From the NCBI RefSeq assembly GCF_003172895.1, contig NZ_QGKL01000032.1, positions 37,412 through 101,411 of the forward strand: a stretch of 64,000 bases of DNA, given 5' to 3'. Within the stretch, counting starts at the first letter, position 1; the number at the start of each line of letters is the position of its first letter. The notes beneath the pieces were generated by a model. That model did not search any database. It was not told where the DNA came from and worked only from the letters and a program-made list of their open reading frames with translations. A program made the position numbers and the translations under genes. This DNA is from Leucothrix arctica (GTDB lineage Bacteria > Pseudomonadota > Gammaproteobacteria > Thiotrichales > Thiotrichaceae). This document shows, one piece after another, positions 16,917 to 25,923 of the stretch.

Positions 16917-16991
16917 TTCCAAAAAGTCTTGACCATTTGGAAATGGGATTCCAAAAAGTCTTGACTATTTGGAAGTTGAATTCCAAAATGG
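16917..16991 (+). repeat. Three 32-bp-phased repeats with internal dyads
   Basis: Two 26-bp units (16917-16942 and 16949-16974) differ at one base. Each has the form TTCCAAA-N12-TTTGGAA, a 7-bp inverted repeat. A third partial unit (TTCCAAAATGG, 16981-16991) follows. Their starts are exactly 32 bp apart, i.e. about three helical turns, so proteins bound there would lie on one face of the DNA. The array ends 28 bp before the ATPase start codon and overlaps its likely promoter. Confidence 0.7.
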
Positions 16992-17004
16992 CTGCTAATA
17001 TTAG
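16976..17004 (+). promoter_or_regulatory. Possible sigma-70 promoter within the repeat array
   Basis: TTGAAT (16976-16981), a 17-bp spacer and TATTAG (16999-17004) lie 15-44 bp before the ATPase ATG. The third repeat unit falls in the spacer, so a repeat-binding protein would block polymerase. Confidence 0.35.
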
Positions 17005-17013
17005 ACTAGATAA

Positions 17014-18159
<1,146 letters not shown>

Positions 18160-18228
18160 GTGAGTAATGACTTTTATAGCCATCGCTACGGAGGTAGTAC
18201 GGTTGCCCACTTTAGTTTAGGACTTATC

Positions 18229-18300
18229 GGTGGAGCCTGGGGGAATCGAACCCCCGTGGCGCACTCCTAGGTAACTACAGTTCCTGTGTCAATCTGCTAC
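18229..18300 (-). ncRNA. tmRNA 3'-end-like sequence (probable ssrA remnant)
   Basis: Read on the minus strand, the segment ends in a T-arm (GGGGG-TTCGATT-CCCCC) and AGGCTCCACC, the layout of a tRNA or tmRNA 3' end. Just upstream, TGTAGTTACCTAGGA resembles the conserved tmRNA TGTAGTACCGAGGA. No 5' partner for the acceptor strand (GGAGCCT or GGGGCCT) is present, and the acyl-CoA dehydrogenase gene begins 110 bp away, so a full one-piece tmRNA cannot fit. The terminus reads ACCG rather than ACCA. I therefore call it a decayed fragment or integration scar, not a working gene. Confidence 0.45.
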
Positions 18301-18409
18301 TCGCTTAGAGTAGAGTCTACTGCCAGCGAAGCATCAAAATTCACATTTCCTGTAATCACTGTTCCCAAGTCGGCTTTAATAAACTAATAACAAAAGCAAA
18401 GCTTATGGC

Positions 18410-20194
18410 TTAGAAAGCATCAACCGCCATCGTCATAGTACTCTCTTCACCATTTAACACCGCCGTCTTATGCGCCAAAACTCTCGGCAACATCTGCTCT
18501 GCATAAAAGCGAGCGGTAGTGACTTTACTCGTATAAAACGCGTCAGTATTACCACCATCAATCTCCGCTTGAGCAGCAACCGCAGACTTAGTCATTAACC
18601 ATCCACCTGTCATCACACCCATGCACATCATGTAGTTAAACGCAGCAGCTGCGGCAATATTTGGATCTTTGCTACCTGTCTCAAGCAAGTACAACGTCGC
18701 ATCTTCAAATGCATGCAATGAGTCAGTAAACATCGTCGCAATGGTTGCGATTTCGCTATTCTCGTGACCACTTGCTTGCTCTGTAAACTCAGTCAGTTCA
18801 GCGATCAGCTCGTTAACCGCAACACCTTTATCACGCAGGAGTTTACGACCTACTAAGTCATTCGCTTGAATGCCGTTGGTACCTTCGTAAATAGGGAAGA
18901 TACGCGCGTCACGCATGTATTGCTCAGCGCCCGTCTCCTGCATATAACCCATACCGCCATGCACTTGCACACCCAACGAAGTCACTTCCATGCCGACTTC
19001 CGTACACCATGCTTTAGACACAGGTGTCAGCAAGCCTAAGCGACGGCTGTAGTAAGCGCGCTCTTCAGCATCAGGTGAGTTGTGACTAACGTCATGAGCA
19101 TGCGAAGACATAAACGAAATAGCACGCGCCGCTTCCGTCAAACTACGCATCTGCATCAACATACGACGCACATCAGGATGGTTGATAATCGCTACGCGAC
19201 CTTCGTGGCCATGTGCGTGACCTTGAGTACGTTCTTTCGCGTAACTTACCGCATGTTGGTAAGCACGGTCAGAAATACCAACACCTTGCATACCGACTTC
19301 CAAACGCGCGTGGTTCATCATGGTAAACATGCATGCAAGGCCGTTATTTTCTTCACCAATGAGGTAACCAATCGCACCATCATTGTCACCAAAACTCATG
19401 ACGCAGGTTGGACTCGCGTGGATACCCATTTTGTGTTCTAGCGAGATAGCGTAAGCGTCGTTACGCTCACCTAAACTACCGTCTGCATTCACCATAAACT
19501 TAGGCACTAAGAATAACGAAATACCTTTCACACCCTCTGGTGCATCCGGTAGACGTGCTAACACTAAGTGAACGATATTCTCGGACATCTCATGATCACC
19601 CCAGGTGATATAGATTTTTTGTCCTTTGATTTTGTAATGATCGCCTTCCGGTGTCGCTTGTGTGCGAACCGCGGCTAAGTCAGAGCCAGCCTGTGGCTCA
19701 GTCAGGTTCATCGTACCTGTCCAGTTACCCGACACCATGTGCTCAAGGTAAATAGCATTTAACTCATCAGAGCCATGGGCAATCAGTGACTCAACAGCAC
19801 CTGCGGTCAGTAATGGGCACAACGCAAACGAGGCATTGGACGCATTCCACAGCTCAGTGGCTGCACTTTGAATAAGGAAGGGAAGGCCTTGGCCGCCGTA
19901 TTGCTCAGGCATATTGACTGAGGTCCAGCCGCTTTCTGCGAACTGCTGGTAAGCTTCTTTGAAGCCATCGGCTGCTTGTACTTTGCCATCAACCAACTTG
20001 GCGCCTTGCTGGTCACCACTGAGGTTAATTGGGTCGAGGACGTGAGTCGCCAGTTTACCGGCTTCTTCTAAAATGGCTTCGATCATGTCTGGAGTGGCTT
20101 CTTCAAAGCCCGGAAACTTGGCGATTGACTCGATATCGGCCAGTTCCTTCATCACAAACTGAAGCTCCTTTGTAGGTGCAACATAATTAGACAT
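18410..20194 (-). CDS. Acyl-CoA dehydrogenase with C-terminal extension (DmdC-like)
   Basis: The 594-residue FAD enzyme oxidises an acyl-CoA to the trans-2-enoyl-CoA and passes electrons to ETF. Motifs include MNLTEPQAGSDLAAVRTQA, GQKIYITWGDHE, the MMNHARLEVGMQGVGISDRA helix and GVQVHGGMGYMQETGAEQYM with the following YEGTNGIQANDLVGRK. The length exceeds the ~380-residue core. A C-terminal helical domain of ~130 residues puts it with the 3-methylmercaptopropionyl-CoA dehydrogenase (DmdC)-like group, but the acyl substrate is not proven. The ATG has TGAGGAG upstream. It follows etfBA on the same strand with a hairpin in the gap, so its transcript level may be tuned separately. Confidence 0.9.
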   Translation of the reverse strand: MSNYVAPTKELQFVMKELADIESIAKFPGFEEATPDMIEAILEEAGKLATHVLDPINLSGDQQGAKLVDGKVQAADGFKEAYQQFAESGWTSVNMPEQYGGQGLPFLIQSAATELWNASNASFALCPLLTAGAVESLIAHGSDELNAIYLEHMVSGNWTGTMNLTEPQAGSDLAAVRTQATPEGDHYKIKGQKIYITWGDHEMSENIVHLVLARLPDAPEGVKGISLFLVPKFMVNADGSLGERNDAYAISLEHKMGIHASPTCVMSFGDNDGAIGYLIGEENNGLACMFTMMNHARLEVGMQGVGISDRAYQHAVSYAKERTQGHAHGHEGRVAIINHPDVRRMLMQMRSLTEAARAISFMSSHAHDVSHNSPDAEERAYYSRRLGLLTPVSKAWCTEVGMEVTSLGVQVHGGMGYMQETGAEQYMRDARIFPIYEGTNGIQANDLVGRKLLRDKGVAVNELIAELTEFTEQASGHENSEIATIATMFTDSLHAFEDATLYLLETGSKDPNIAAAAAFNYMMCMGVMTGGWLMTKSAVAAQAEIDGGNTDAFYTSKVTTARFYAEQMLPRVLAHKTAVLNGEESTMTMAVDAF

Positions 20195-20237
20195 GACTTA
20201 CTCCTCAGTAATTTCATCTTTTATCTGTTTTTATAAG

Positions 20238-20269
20238 CGCCTAACGCAGACTGATTTCTGCGTTAGGCG
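20238..20269 (-). terminator. Hairpin between etfA and the acyl-CoA dehydrogenase gene
   Basis: A perfect 13-bp stem (CGCCTAACGCAGA / TCTGCGTTAGGCG) has a 6-nt loop. On the minus strand it lies 35 nt after the etfA stop and is followed by an A-rich rather than T-rich tract. It may act as an intercistronic attenuator or mRNA-stabilising structure rather than a full terminator. Confidence 0.5.
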
Positions 20270-20303
20270 TGGTTGTTTACTTCATAGGTAAACTAGTCGG
20301 GGG

Positions 20304-21230
20304 TTATAACGCGCCTGTCATTTCTGGTACTACGTCAAACAAGTCAGCGACTAAACCGTAGTCAGCGACTTGGAAGATAGGTGCATCTTCGTCTTTGTTG
20401 ATGGCAACAATAACTTTACTGTCTTTCATACCGGCCAAATGCTGGATAGCACCCGAGATACCGATAGCGATGTATAAGCTCGGTGCAACCACTTTACCGG
20501 TTTGACCGACCTGGTAATCGTTAGGCACATAGCCTGCGTCAACAGCAGCACGGGATGCACCAACGGCTGCGCCAAGCTTGTCAGCAAGGGCTTCGATAAT
20601 GGCAAAGTTTTCTGCACTACCTACACCACGGCCACCAGATACAATCACTTCAGCAGCGCCTAGTTCAGGTCTGTTAGAAACGGTTAGCTCACGGCCAACT
20701 AGTGTGACAGTACCGACTGCATCACTTGCTGCTAGTGCTTCTACTGACGCCGAACCACCTGTTGTCTCTGCTGCTTCAAAGGCTGTTGTACGGATGGTTA
20801 GTACTTTCTTAGCGTCACTGCTTTGTACTGTTTCTAGTGCGTTACCCGCATAAACAGGGTGTACAAACGTGTCTGCTGAAACCACTGACGTCACATCAGA
20901 GATTTGCTCAACATCAAGCAGTGCTGAAACGCGTGGTAATAAGTTCTTACCAAAGGTTGTTGCTGCTGTGATGACATAGTCAAAAGAAGCCGCTGTACTT
21001 ACTACTAGTGGTGTAAGTTCTTCTGCAATACCGTTTTCATAATGTGCTGCGTCACTGTGTAAAACAGCTGAAACTCCAGCAACTTGAGCCGCTGCGTCGG
21101 CTACACTTTGGCTACCAGAACCCGCAACTAGTACTGTGACATCGCCAAGTTCTTTAGCCGCAGTGATAGCGTTTAATGTCGCTGATTTCAGTTCACTATT
21201 ATCATGTTCTGCAATTACTAATACACTCAT
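20304..21230 (-). CDS. etfA: Electron transfer flavoprotein alpha subunit
   Basis: With EtfB this forms the soluble FAD heterodimer that carries electrons from acyl-CoA dehydrogenases to ETF:quinone oxidoreductase. The length of 308 residues is standard. The N-terminal [20 protein letters not shown] and the C-terminal FAD-binding block ([55 protein letters not shown]) are diagnostic. It starts one base after the etfB stop, so translation is probably coupled. The adjacent acyl-CoA dehydrogenase is its likely electron donor. Confidence 0.96.
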   Translation of the reverse strand: MSVLVIAEHDNSELKSATLNAITAAKELGDVTVLVAGSGSQSVADAAAQVAGVSAVLHSDAAHYENGIAEELTPLVVSTAASFDYVITAATTFGKNLLPRVSALLDVEQISDVTSVVSADTFVHPVYAGNALETVQSSDAKKVLTIRTTAFEAAETTGGSASVEALAASDAVGTVTLVGRELTVSNRPELGAAEVIVSGGRGVGSAENFAIIEALADKLGAAVGASRAAVDAGYVPNDYQVGQTGKVVAPSLYIAIGISGAIQHLAGMKDSKVIVAINKDEDAPIFQVADYGLVADLFDVVPEMTGAL

Positions 21231-21231
21231 C

Positions 21232-21981
21232 CTAGATCACCCGCGCTTCGTTTTTCAGTTTTTCGATTAGCTCATTAATATCCGCTACCTTAATACCTGC
21301 TTGTCTCTCCGCTGGCTCGTCTACACGCTGTACCGCTAGCGTAGAAGCGGTAGAAACACCTAAGTCAGCGATCTCAATAGCTTCGATAGGCTTCTTTTTC
21401 GCTTTCATGATATTAGGTAGTTTTGGATAACGAGGCTCATTCAAACGTAAGTCACTGGTCACAACCGCCGGAAGTGCCATTGTTAATGTTTCTAGACCGC
21501 CGTCAATCTCGCGTGTCACGGTGACTTTGTCAGCTTCGACCGTTACTTCTGAAGCAAAAGTCGCTTGAGGCCAGTTTAATAAGGCCGCGAGCATTTGACC
21601 GGTTTGGTTGTTGTCAGCATCAATAGACTGCTTACCTGTGATAACCAGTTGTGGTGCTTCTTTCTCAACCAGTTTAGCCAGTGCTTTAGCGATTGCTAAT
21701 GGCCGTAGTACATTGTCAGTCTTGATGTGAATGGCACGATCAACACCAAATGCAAGGGCACTACGTAAGGTAGTTTCGCAGTCTTTGTCACCAATAGTGA
21801 CGACAATAACTTCGTCAGCAAGTCCTTTTTCTTTTAGGCGCATCGCTTCTTCGACAGCGATTTCACAGAATGGATTGAGTGACTTCTTCACGTTGTCAGT
21901 GTCGACACCAGTGTTATCACTTTTAACGCGAACGCTGACATAAGCATCAACTACACGTTTAACGGGAACCAAAATTTTCAC
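21232..21981 (-). CDS. etfB: Electron transfer flavoprotein beta subunit
   Basis: The 249-residue AMP-binding subunit of ETF begins [19 protein letters not shown] and carries [38 protein letters not shown], and the recognition-loop region [21 protein letters not shown] that docks dehydrogenases. The start is GTG 21981, preceded by AGGAGA. It heads a three-gene run, etfB-etfA-acyl-CoA dehydrogenase. A TetR regulator is the next gene upstream on the same strand, 35 bp away, and may belong to the same unit. Confidence 0.96.
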   Translation of the reverse strand: MKILVPVKRVVDAYVSVRVKSDNTGVDTDNVKKSLNPFCEIAVEEAMRLKEKGLADEVIVVTIGDKDCETTLRSALAFGVDRAIHIKTDNVLRPLAIAKALAKLVEKEAPQLVITGKQSIDADNNQTGQMLAALLNWPQATFASEVTVEADKVTVTREIDGGLETLTMALPAVVTSDLRLNEPRYPKLPNIMKAKKKPIEAIEIADLGVSTASTLAVQRVDEPAERQAGIKVADINELIEKLKNEARVI

Positions 21982-22016
21982 AGATTTCTTTCTCCTAGAG
22001 CAGGTTTAGCGATGGA

Positions 22017-22649
22017 CTAGAGTAATAATTGTCGTTGCACGGATAACTTAAGGTCATCATGTAACTGCTTGACCGTTGATAGTGCCTCTGGCTCTAATAA
22101 CCAGTTGTACAAAATCCCGATACTGCTCGCTAAAAACAACTTTGCCACTGCTTCAGCGTTTATTTCGTTACTTATGTTTCCGTTTGAAATGTCTTCATTT
22201 ATCCACTTTTCAACATCACTCTGGCGATGTTGGTGGATTTTGACCATACTTTCTCTCACTTCCGAACTAATATCAGTCGCGTTGAACCAGAGTAAGTAAA
22301 ACGCACGGCGGGTGAGCGGAGCATTAACACAAAATTCGTAGTGAGTATCGATTGAGAGGGCAATTGCTTCAAAGCCAGTTTTACCCTCGGTGGCACTCAG
22401 TAATTCTTTAGACCACTCTTCGCCAACACGTTTGATGACATAGTTGAATAGGTTGCCCTTAGTACCGAAGCGGTAACCTGCCAAACTGCGGCTATAGCCT
22501 GCGATTTCACCCACTTCTTTAAGTGTGGTTTTATCGAGGCCTTTTTCAACGATCAAAGAGACGGCGGCTTCAAACATTTTGGTATCAGACAGCTCGGTAC
22601 GTTCAGCATGAGTCATACGAGTACTTGAGCTAGTTTGAGTGCTGTTCAT
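22017..22649 (-). CDS. TetR-family transcriptional regulator
   Basis: The 210-residue protein has an N-terminal TetR HTH (MFEAAVSLIVEKGLDKTTLKEVGEIAGYSRSLAGY broken into helices, followed by RFGTKGNLFNYVI). The C-terminal ligand domain starts LSIDTHYEF. TetR proteins near etf and acyl-CoA dehydrogenase genes usually sense acyl-CoA or fatty acids and repress the block; that role is inferred from position. I chose ATG 22649; a TTG four codons earlier is possible, and neither has a clear ribosome-binding site. A perfect 7-1-7 palindrome lies 41-55 bp upstream of the start and is the likely autoregulatory operator. Confidence 0.88.
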   Translation of the reverse strand: MNSTQTSSSTRMTHAERTELSDTKMFEAAVSLIVEKGLDKTTLKEVGEIAGYSRSLAGYRFGTKGNLFNYVIKRVGEEWSKELLSATEGKTGFEAIALSIDTHYEFCVNAPLTRRAFYLLWFNATDISSEVRESMVKIHQHRQSDVEKWINEDISNGNISNEINAEAVAKLFLASSIGILYNWLLEPEALSTVKQLHDDLKLSVQRQLLL

Positions 22650-22689
22650 TTTGGTAGCCAAATGGTTTATCCAGTCATAAATTTATTTA

Positions 22690-22704
22690 CTTGTTCCGAA
22701 CAAG
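22690..22704. promoter_or_regulatory. Palindromic operator candidate upstream of tetR
   Basis: CTTGTTCCGAACAAG is a perfect 7-1-7 inverted repeat in the tetR promoter region, the size and place expected for TetR-family binding. No second copy was noticed before etfB. Confidence 0.5.
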
Positions 22705-22742
22705 AATATGGTTAGCAGCACACTTTGTCAACTTAGTTGATG

Positions 22743-22769
22743 ATTTAGCGGCTAAAACAGCCGCTAAAT
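22743..22769 (-). terminator. Hairpin after the ligase gene
   Basis: An 11-bp perfect stem (ATTTAGCGGCT / AGCCGCTAAAT) with an AAAAC loop begins 10 bp past the ligase stop on the minus strand. It lacks a long T-run. Confidence 0.55.
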
Positions 22770-22778
22770 TTCCGTCGT

Positions 22779-24638
22779 TTAGTCGCTAATAAGTGCCAAG
22801 TAGTCTGCAACGGTGATGACTTGAGTGCCTAATGATTCGGCCTTCTCAATCTTCTTAGCACCAACTTTGTCACCAATCACCAGCATCTCAGTTTTCTTAT
22901 TTACGCTGGTCTGAACGGTTGCGCCTAACTTACGTGCTTGCTCCTGCATATCGCCGCGTGGCAGCTCCATTGAGCCAGTAAAGACAATGTGTTTGCCGGT
23001 AATGGGGCTTTCAATGGCTTCGACAGGTTCGTCAGAAAGTAGGGTGAAATTAAGCGCTAGCATCTCTGAAATCACAGGCCAGTTTTTGGCGAGTGATATC
23101 GGAATGGCTTCTGCGGTAATTTCCCCAAAGCCAACAATCTCAAGCATTTGATCTTTGGTTAAGGTGTTTAAAGTTTCTAGTTTGTGGACGCGTAATAATT
23201 TTCGAGAGTCCCCACGACCAAGGTGGTGAATACCGAAGGCTGCAAGGAAACGCCAGTCTTCCACGGGTTCGCTGCGGGAGCGCTCAAGTTGCTCAACTAA
23301 GTTGGTAGACTGCTTTGCACCAAAGCCCATTGCTTCAAAGTCAGCAGCGGTTTGTTTGTAAATAGTTGGTAGGTCTACCACGTTATTCGACACGAGTATT
23401 TCGATAGTGCGTGGGCCAAATAAGTCGATATTGCCAAGTATAGTAAAGAAGTGTTGTAAGCGCGCTTCGACCTTAGCCACACATTCATTGTTTTGGCAGA
23501 CTAAGAAGTCACGTTCCATTTCTGCGGGTGCGTCACATGCCGAGCAGGTTGCTGGAATGACGGCTTCTTCGCCTTCTTTAACCACGGCGAGTAGCTTTGG
23601 AATGACTTCACCACTACGAACGATCTCTATTTGAGCGCCAATACCAACATTCAAATTACGGATATTACCGGCGTTGTGGCCCGTGACATTAGAGATGTCA
23701 GCGCCAGACAAATTAATCGTTGTGACATTTAATACAGGGGTGATGCGACCCGTACGGCCTGTTTGCCAAGTGATCCCTTCAACCGTAGTCGTAGCGGTTT
23801 CACCGGCCAGTTTTTTAGCGATCTGCCAGTTGTGATGATGGTTAGTTGAGCCCATTTCGGCCCGCAGTTGCTCATCCATGACATCGATGACGCTGCCATC
23901 AACCGGGTATTCACATTCACTTTCAACCTTAGCGCACAGTTCTTCGGCTCTAGTCGATAAGGTGTTGGCGTTGCAAAGCTCTTGGTTGAGCAGGGTGTAA
24001 GGTACAAAGCGAACCACTTTATCTTGCATGGCTTCAACGGCTTCAGGGCTGAGATTATCCGCACCAATTAGGCCTGTGACGAAGTTGCGAGGGTGTGAGA
24101 ACTGGTCGCTGAGATTATCGTCAAAGTAACGCTTACTGATGACGATTTCTCCGGTGCCTGCGTTTGCGCCACCCAGCGTTTGTAAGCCTCTCGCGATGTT
24201 TCGAGTAATGTCGTTACCTAGTTGGCCATTACCACGAGTTGCCAGTATGTCATTGCTATATCGAGCGGCCATACCGTCTAGCTTAGGAGTGATACGGAAC
24301 TGGATAGTGTCGAGCGGCAGCTTTAGTTTCTCAGCAATTTTGAGTACGCGGTTAACGTAAGCAGTAATTTCTTCCTGCGTGTAAGCTTTGTCTGTTGAGA
24401 GCATAGGCGTCTCGTGGCGCACTTTTTTATTAGTGCTAACAACATCGGACTCCGGTTCTACTGCGTTTAAGAATGGGTGATTAGGCTCACGTTGTTGCAA
24501 CGTTTTGAGATAAATCTGGTCATAAGTCTCATCAGCAATGATTGGCTCACCACTTCTGTAGGCTTGGTTAGCTTCTTGTAGAAATGTAACCAACTCTTTA
24601 GTGGTCATATCAGCAGCAGGTTTTATGGCTTGGCTCAC
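22779..24638 (-). CDS. NAD-dependent DNA ligase (LigA-type, divergent)
   Basis: The 619-residue protein seals DNA nicks using NAD+ and has the whole LigA domain order. The Ia-like N-terminus (IIADETYDQIYLKTL, ETPMLSTDKAYTQEEI) comes first. The adenylation domain has the lysine motif PKLDGMA (K119), ATRGNGQLGNDIT and GEIVI; the OB fold has WQTGRTGRITPVLNV. A zinc finger (CSACDAP...CQNNECV), helix-hairpin-helix repeats and a C-terminal BRCT (KHIVFTGSMELPRGDMQEQA) complete it. It is ~50 residues shorter than usual LigA, mainly around the adenylation domain, and many normally invariant positions differ. It may be a second ligase rather than the replicative one. The start is GTG 24638 after CGGAG. 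Confidence 0.85.
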   Translation of the reverse strand: MSQAIKPAADMTTKELVTFLQEANQAYRSGEPIIADETYDQIYLKTLQQREPNHPFLNAVEPESDVVSTNKKVRHETPMLSTDKAYTQEEITAYVNRVLKIAEKLKLPLDTIQFRITPKLDGMAARYSNDILATRGNGQLGNDITRNIARGLQTLGGANAGTGEIVISKRYFDDNLSDQFSHPRNFVTGLIGADNLSPEAVEAMQDKVVRFVPYTLLNQELCNANTLSTRAEELCAKVESECEYPVDGSVIDVMDEQLRAEMGSTNHHHNWQIAKKLAGETATTTVEGITWQTGRTGRITPVLNVTTINLSGADISNVTGHNAGNIRNLNVGIGAQIEIVRSGEVIPKLLAVVKEGEEAVIPATCSACDAPAEMERDFLVCQNNECVAKVEARLQHFFTILGNIDLFGPRTIEILVSNNVVDLPTIYKQTAADFEAMGFGAKQSTNLVEQLERSRSEPVEDWRFLAAFGIHHLGRGDSRKLLRVHKLETLNTLTKDQMLEIVGFGEITAEAIPISLAKNWPVISEMLALNFTLLSDEPVEAIESPITGKHIVFTGSMELPRGDMQEQARKLGATVQTSVNKKTEMLVIGDKVGAKKIEKAESLGTQVITVADYLALISD

Positions 24639-24907
24639 GCAGTACTCCGGTGCGAATAGTTAGCCAGCCATTCTATCATTAAATAGAATTATGGAGAAAA
24701 CAATGGATGTAGTGACATTTCGGCCGTTTATCTGGCGATTACTTATTTAAGGATATGATGGCTAATTATCGATATTAAGTGTCTTTAATGATGTTAGTAT
24801 GTTTTTTTGTCACATATGCACTCTACAAATAGAGAAGTATTAAGCGTTTCCCCTAAGGCGCCGATTACTTGCATAACATCTTTGGGCAGGCGGGAAGTAA
24901 CTAAATT

Positions 24908-25831
24908 ATGCATCTGCAGCGGGCGATTTTGCGCCTATTAATCAGCGTAGTACTTATGCTCTCAATCAGTTCGATTGCGACTGCAAATGAATGCCTAGCG
25001 TATGCGCATAAAAGTGTAGAGCAAAACAGCCGTAACCTATTTAATCAGTGTGGCTTTCATGGTTCTCAGTGGTCTAGCGACTTCAACCGTTGGAATACAG
25101 AATGTAATAGCATGAGTGGAAGAGATCGCCGTCATCGTTTACAGATGCGCGAAGGTTTTCTTTCTCAGTGCCCAACAGTTGCTTACTCGGGTGCAGGGCG
25201 TAATTATCAACGTAAACTGTCCTTGGCCTTACTAAAAGCAGTGCAAGAGGGCAGCTTAAGACGTACTGAGCTGTTAGTTCAAGCAGGTGCTAACCTGTCA
25301 GCACAGCCTCAATGGCTTCCAGCATCGCCTTTGTATACCGCTATTAAAAGCAAATCGTATCATTTAGTGCGCTTCTTGCTGCGTAACGGGGCTAAGTCGC
25401 ACCTGTTAGCGAACGGTGAGATGAATATGTTGAGTTTGTTATTGCAGAGTCAGGACACAAACTACGCTATGTTTGAGTTCTTGCTGCAAAACGGTGCCAA
25501 TCCAAACTTATTAGGCAAGCAAGCGGATGTTGATTATCCACTTGTGATTGCGGCTGCCAAGGGTGACTTTCGTTCGGCTGACTTGTTGCTACGTTATAAA
25601 GCAGATCCTAATTTGTACCTTGGTCGCTCTGCATTGCAGTTAGCGGTTGAGCAAGACCATTACCCGCTGTCACGTGCGCTTATTCAGCGAGGTGCTAACC
25701 CAAACTTGGGGATAGGTGGCAAACGATGCGATGGGATTATGGCTTTAGACTTGGCCTTTCGTAATGCGCAAGAGCGTGTCGTTGACTTGTTAATGGATAA
25801 TCACGCATTAGCACAGCGAGAATGTCACTGA
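24908..25831 (+). CDS. Exported ankyrin-repeat protein
   Basis: The 307-residue protein begins with a signal peptide (hydrophobic core ILRLLISVVLMLSISSIATA, cleavage near ATA-NE). A ~60-residue Cys-containing segment is followed by five or so ankyrin units, e.g. SPLYTAIKSKSYHLVRFLLR, YPLVIAAAKGDFRSADLLLR and SALQLAVEQDHYPLSRALIQ, each with a GA(N/D)PN-like turn. It probably acts in the periplasm as a binding scaffold. It diverges from the ligase gene across 270 bp, and the polyprenyl-sugar module begins 92 bp downstream. No strong Shine-Dalgarno is visible (GGGAAG is distant). Its partner is unknown. Confidence 0.82.
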   Translation: MHLQRAILRLLISVVLMLSISSIATANECLAYAHKSVEQNSRNLFNQCGFHGSQWSSDFNRWNTECNSMSGRDRRHRLQMREGFLSQCPTVAYSGAGRNYQRKLSLALLKAVQEGSLRRTELLVQAGANLSAQPQWLPASPLYTAIKSKSYHLVRFLLRNGAKSHLLANGEMNMLSLLLQSQDTNYAMFEFLLQNGANPNLLGKQADVDYPLVIAAAKGDFRSADLLLRYKADPNLYLGRSALQLAVEQDHYPLSRALIQRGANPNLGIGGKRCDGIMALDLAFRNAQERVVDLLMDNHALAQRECH

Positions 25832-25923
25832 GTTTTAGCCGCAGTTCAGCGGAACGATGTTGCGGCAGTTAGTCTTATTTTGTATGGTTAATAGATAATA
25901 AAAATAAACGGGATTTAAAGCCC

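Noticed and set aside
16917..16991. CRISPR array
   Set aside because: There are only three short units, the repeats contain dyads, spacers are 6 bp, and no cas genes are near; an operator array fits better.
18229..18300. A complete tRNA gene on the minus strand
   Set aside because: The T-arm and acceptor 3' strand are good, but no 5' acceptor, D-arm or anticodon arm can be folded within 60-90 nt.
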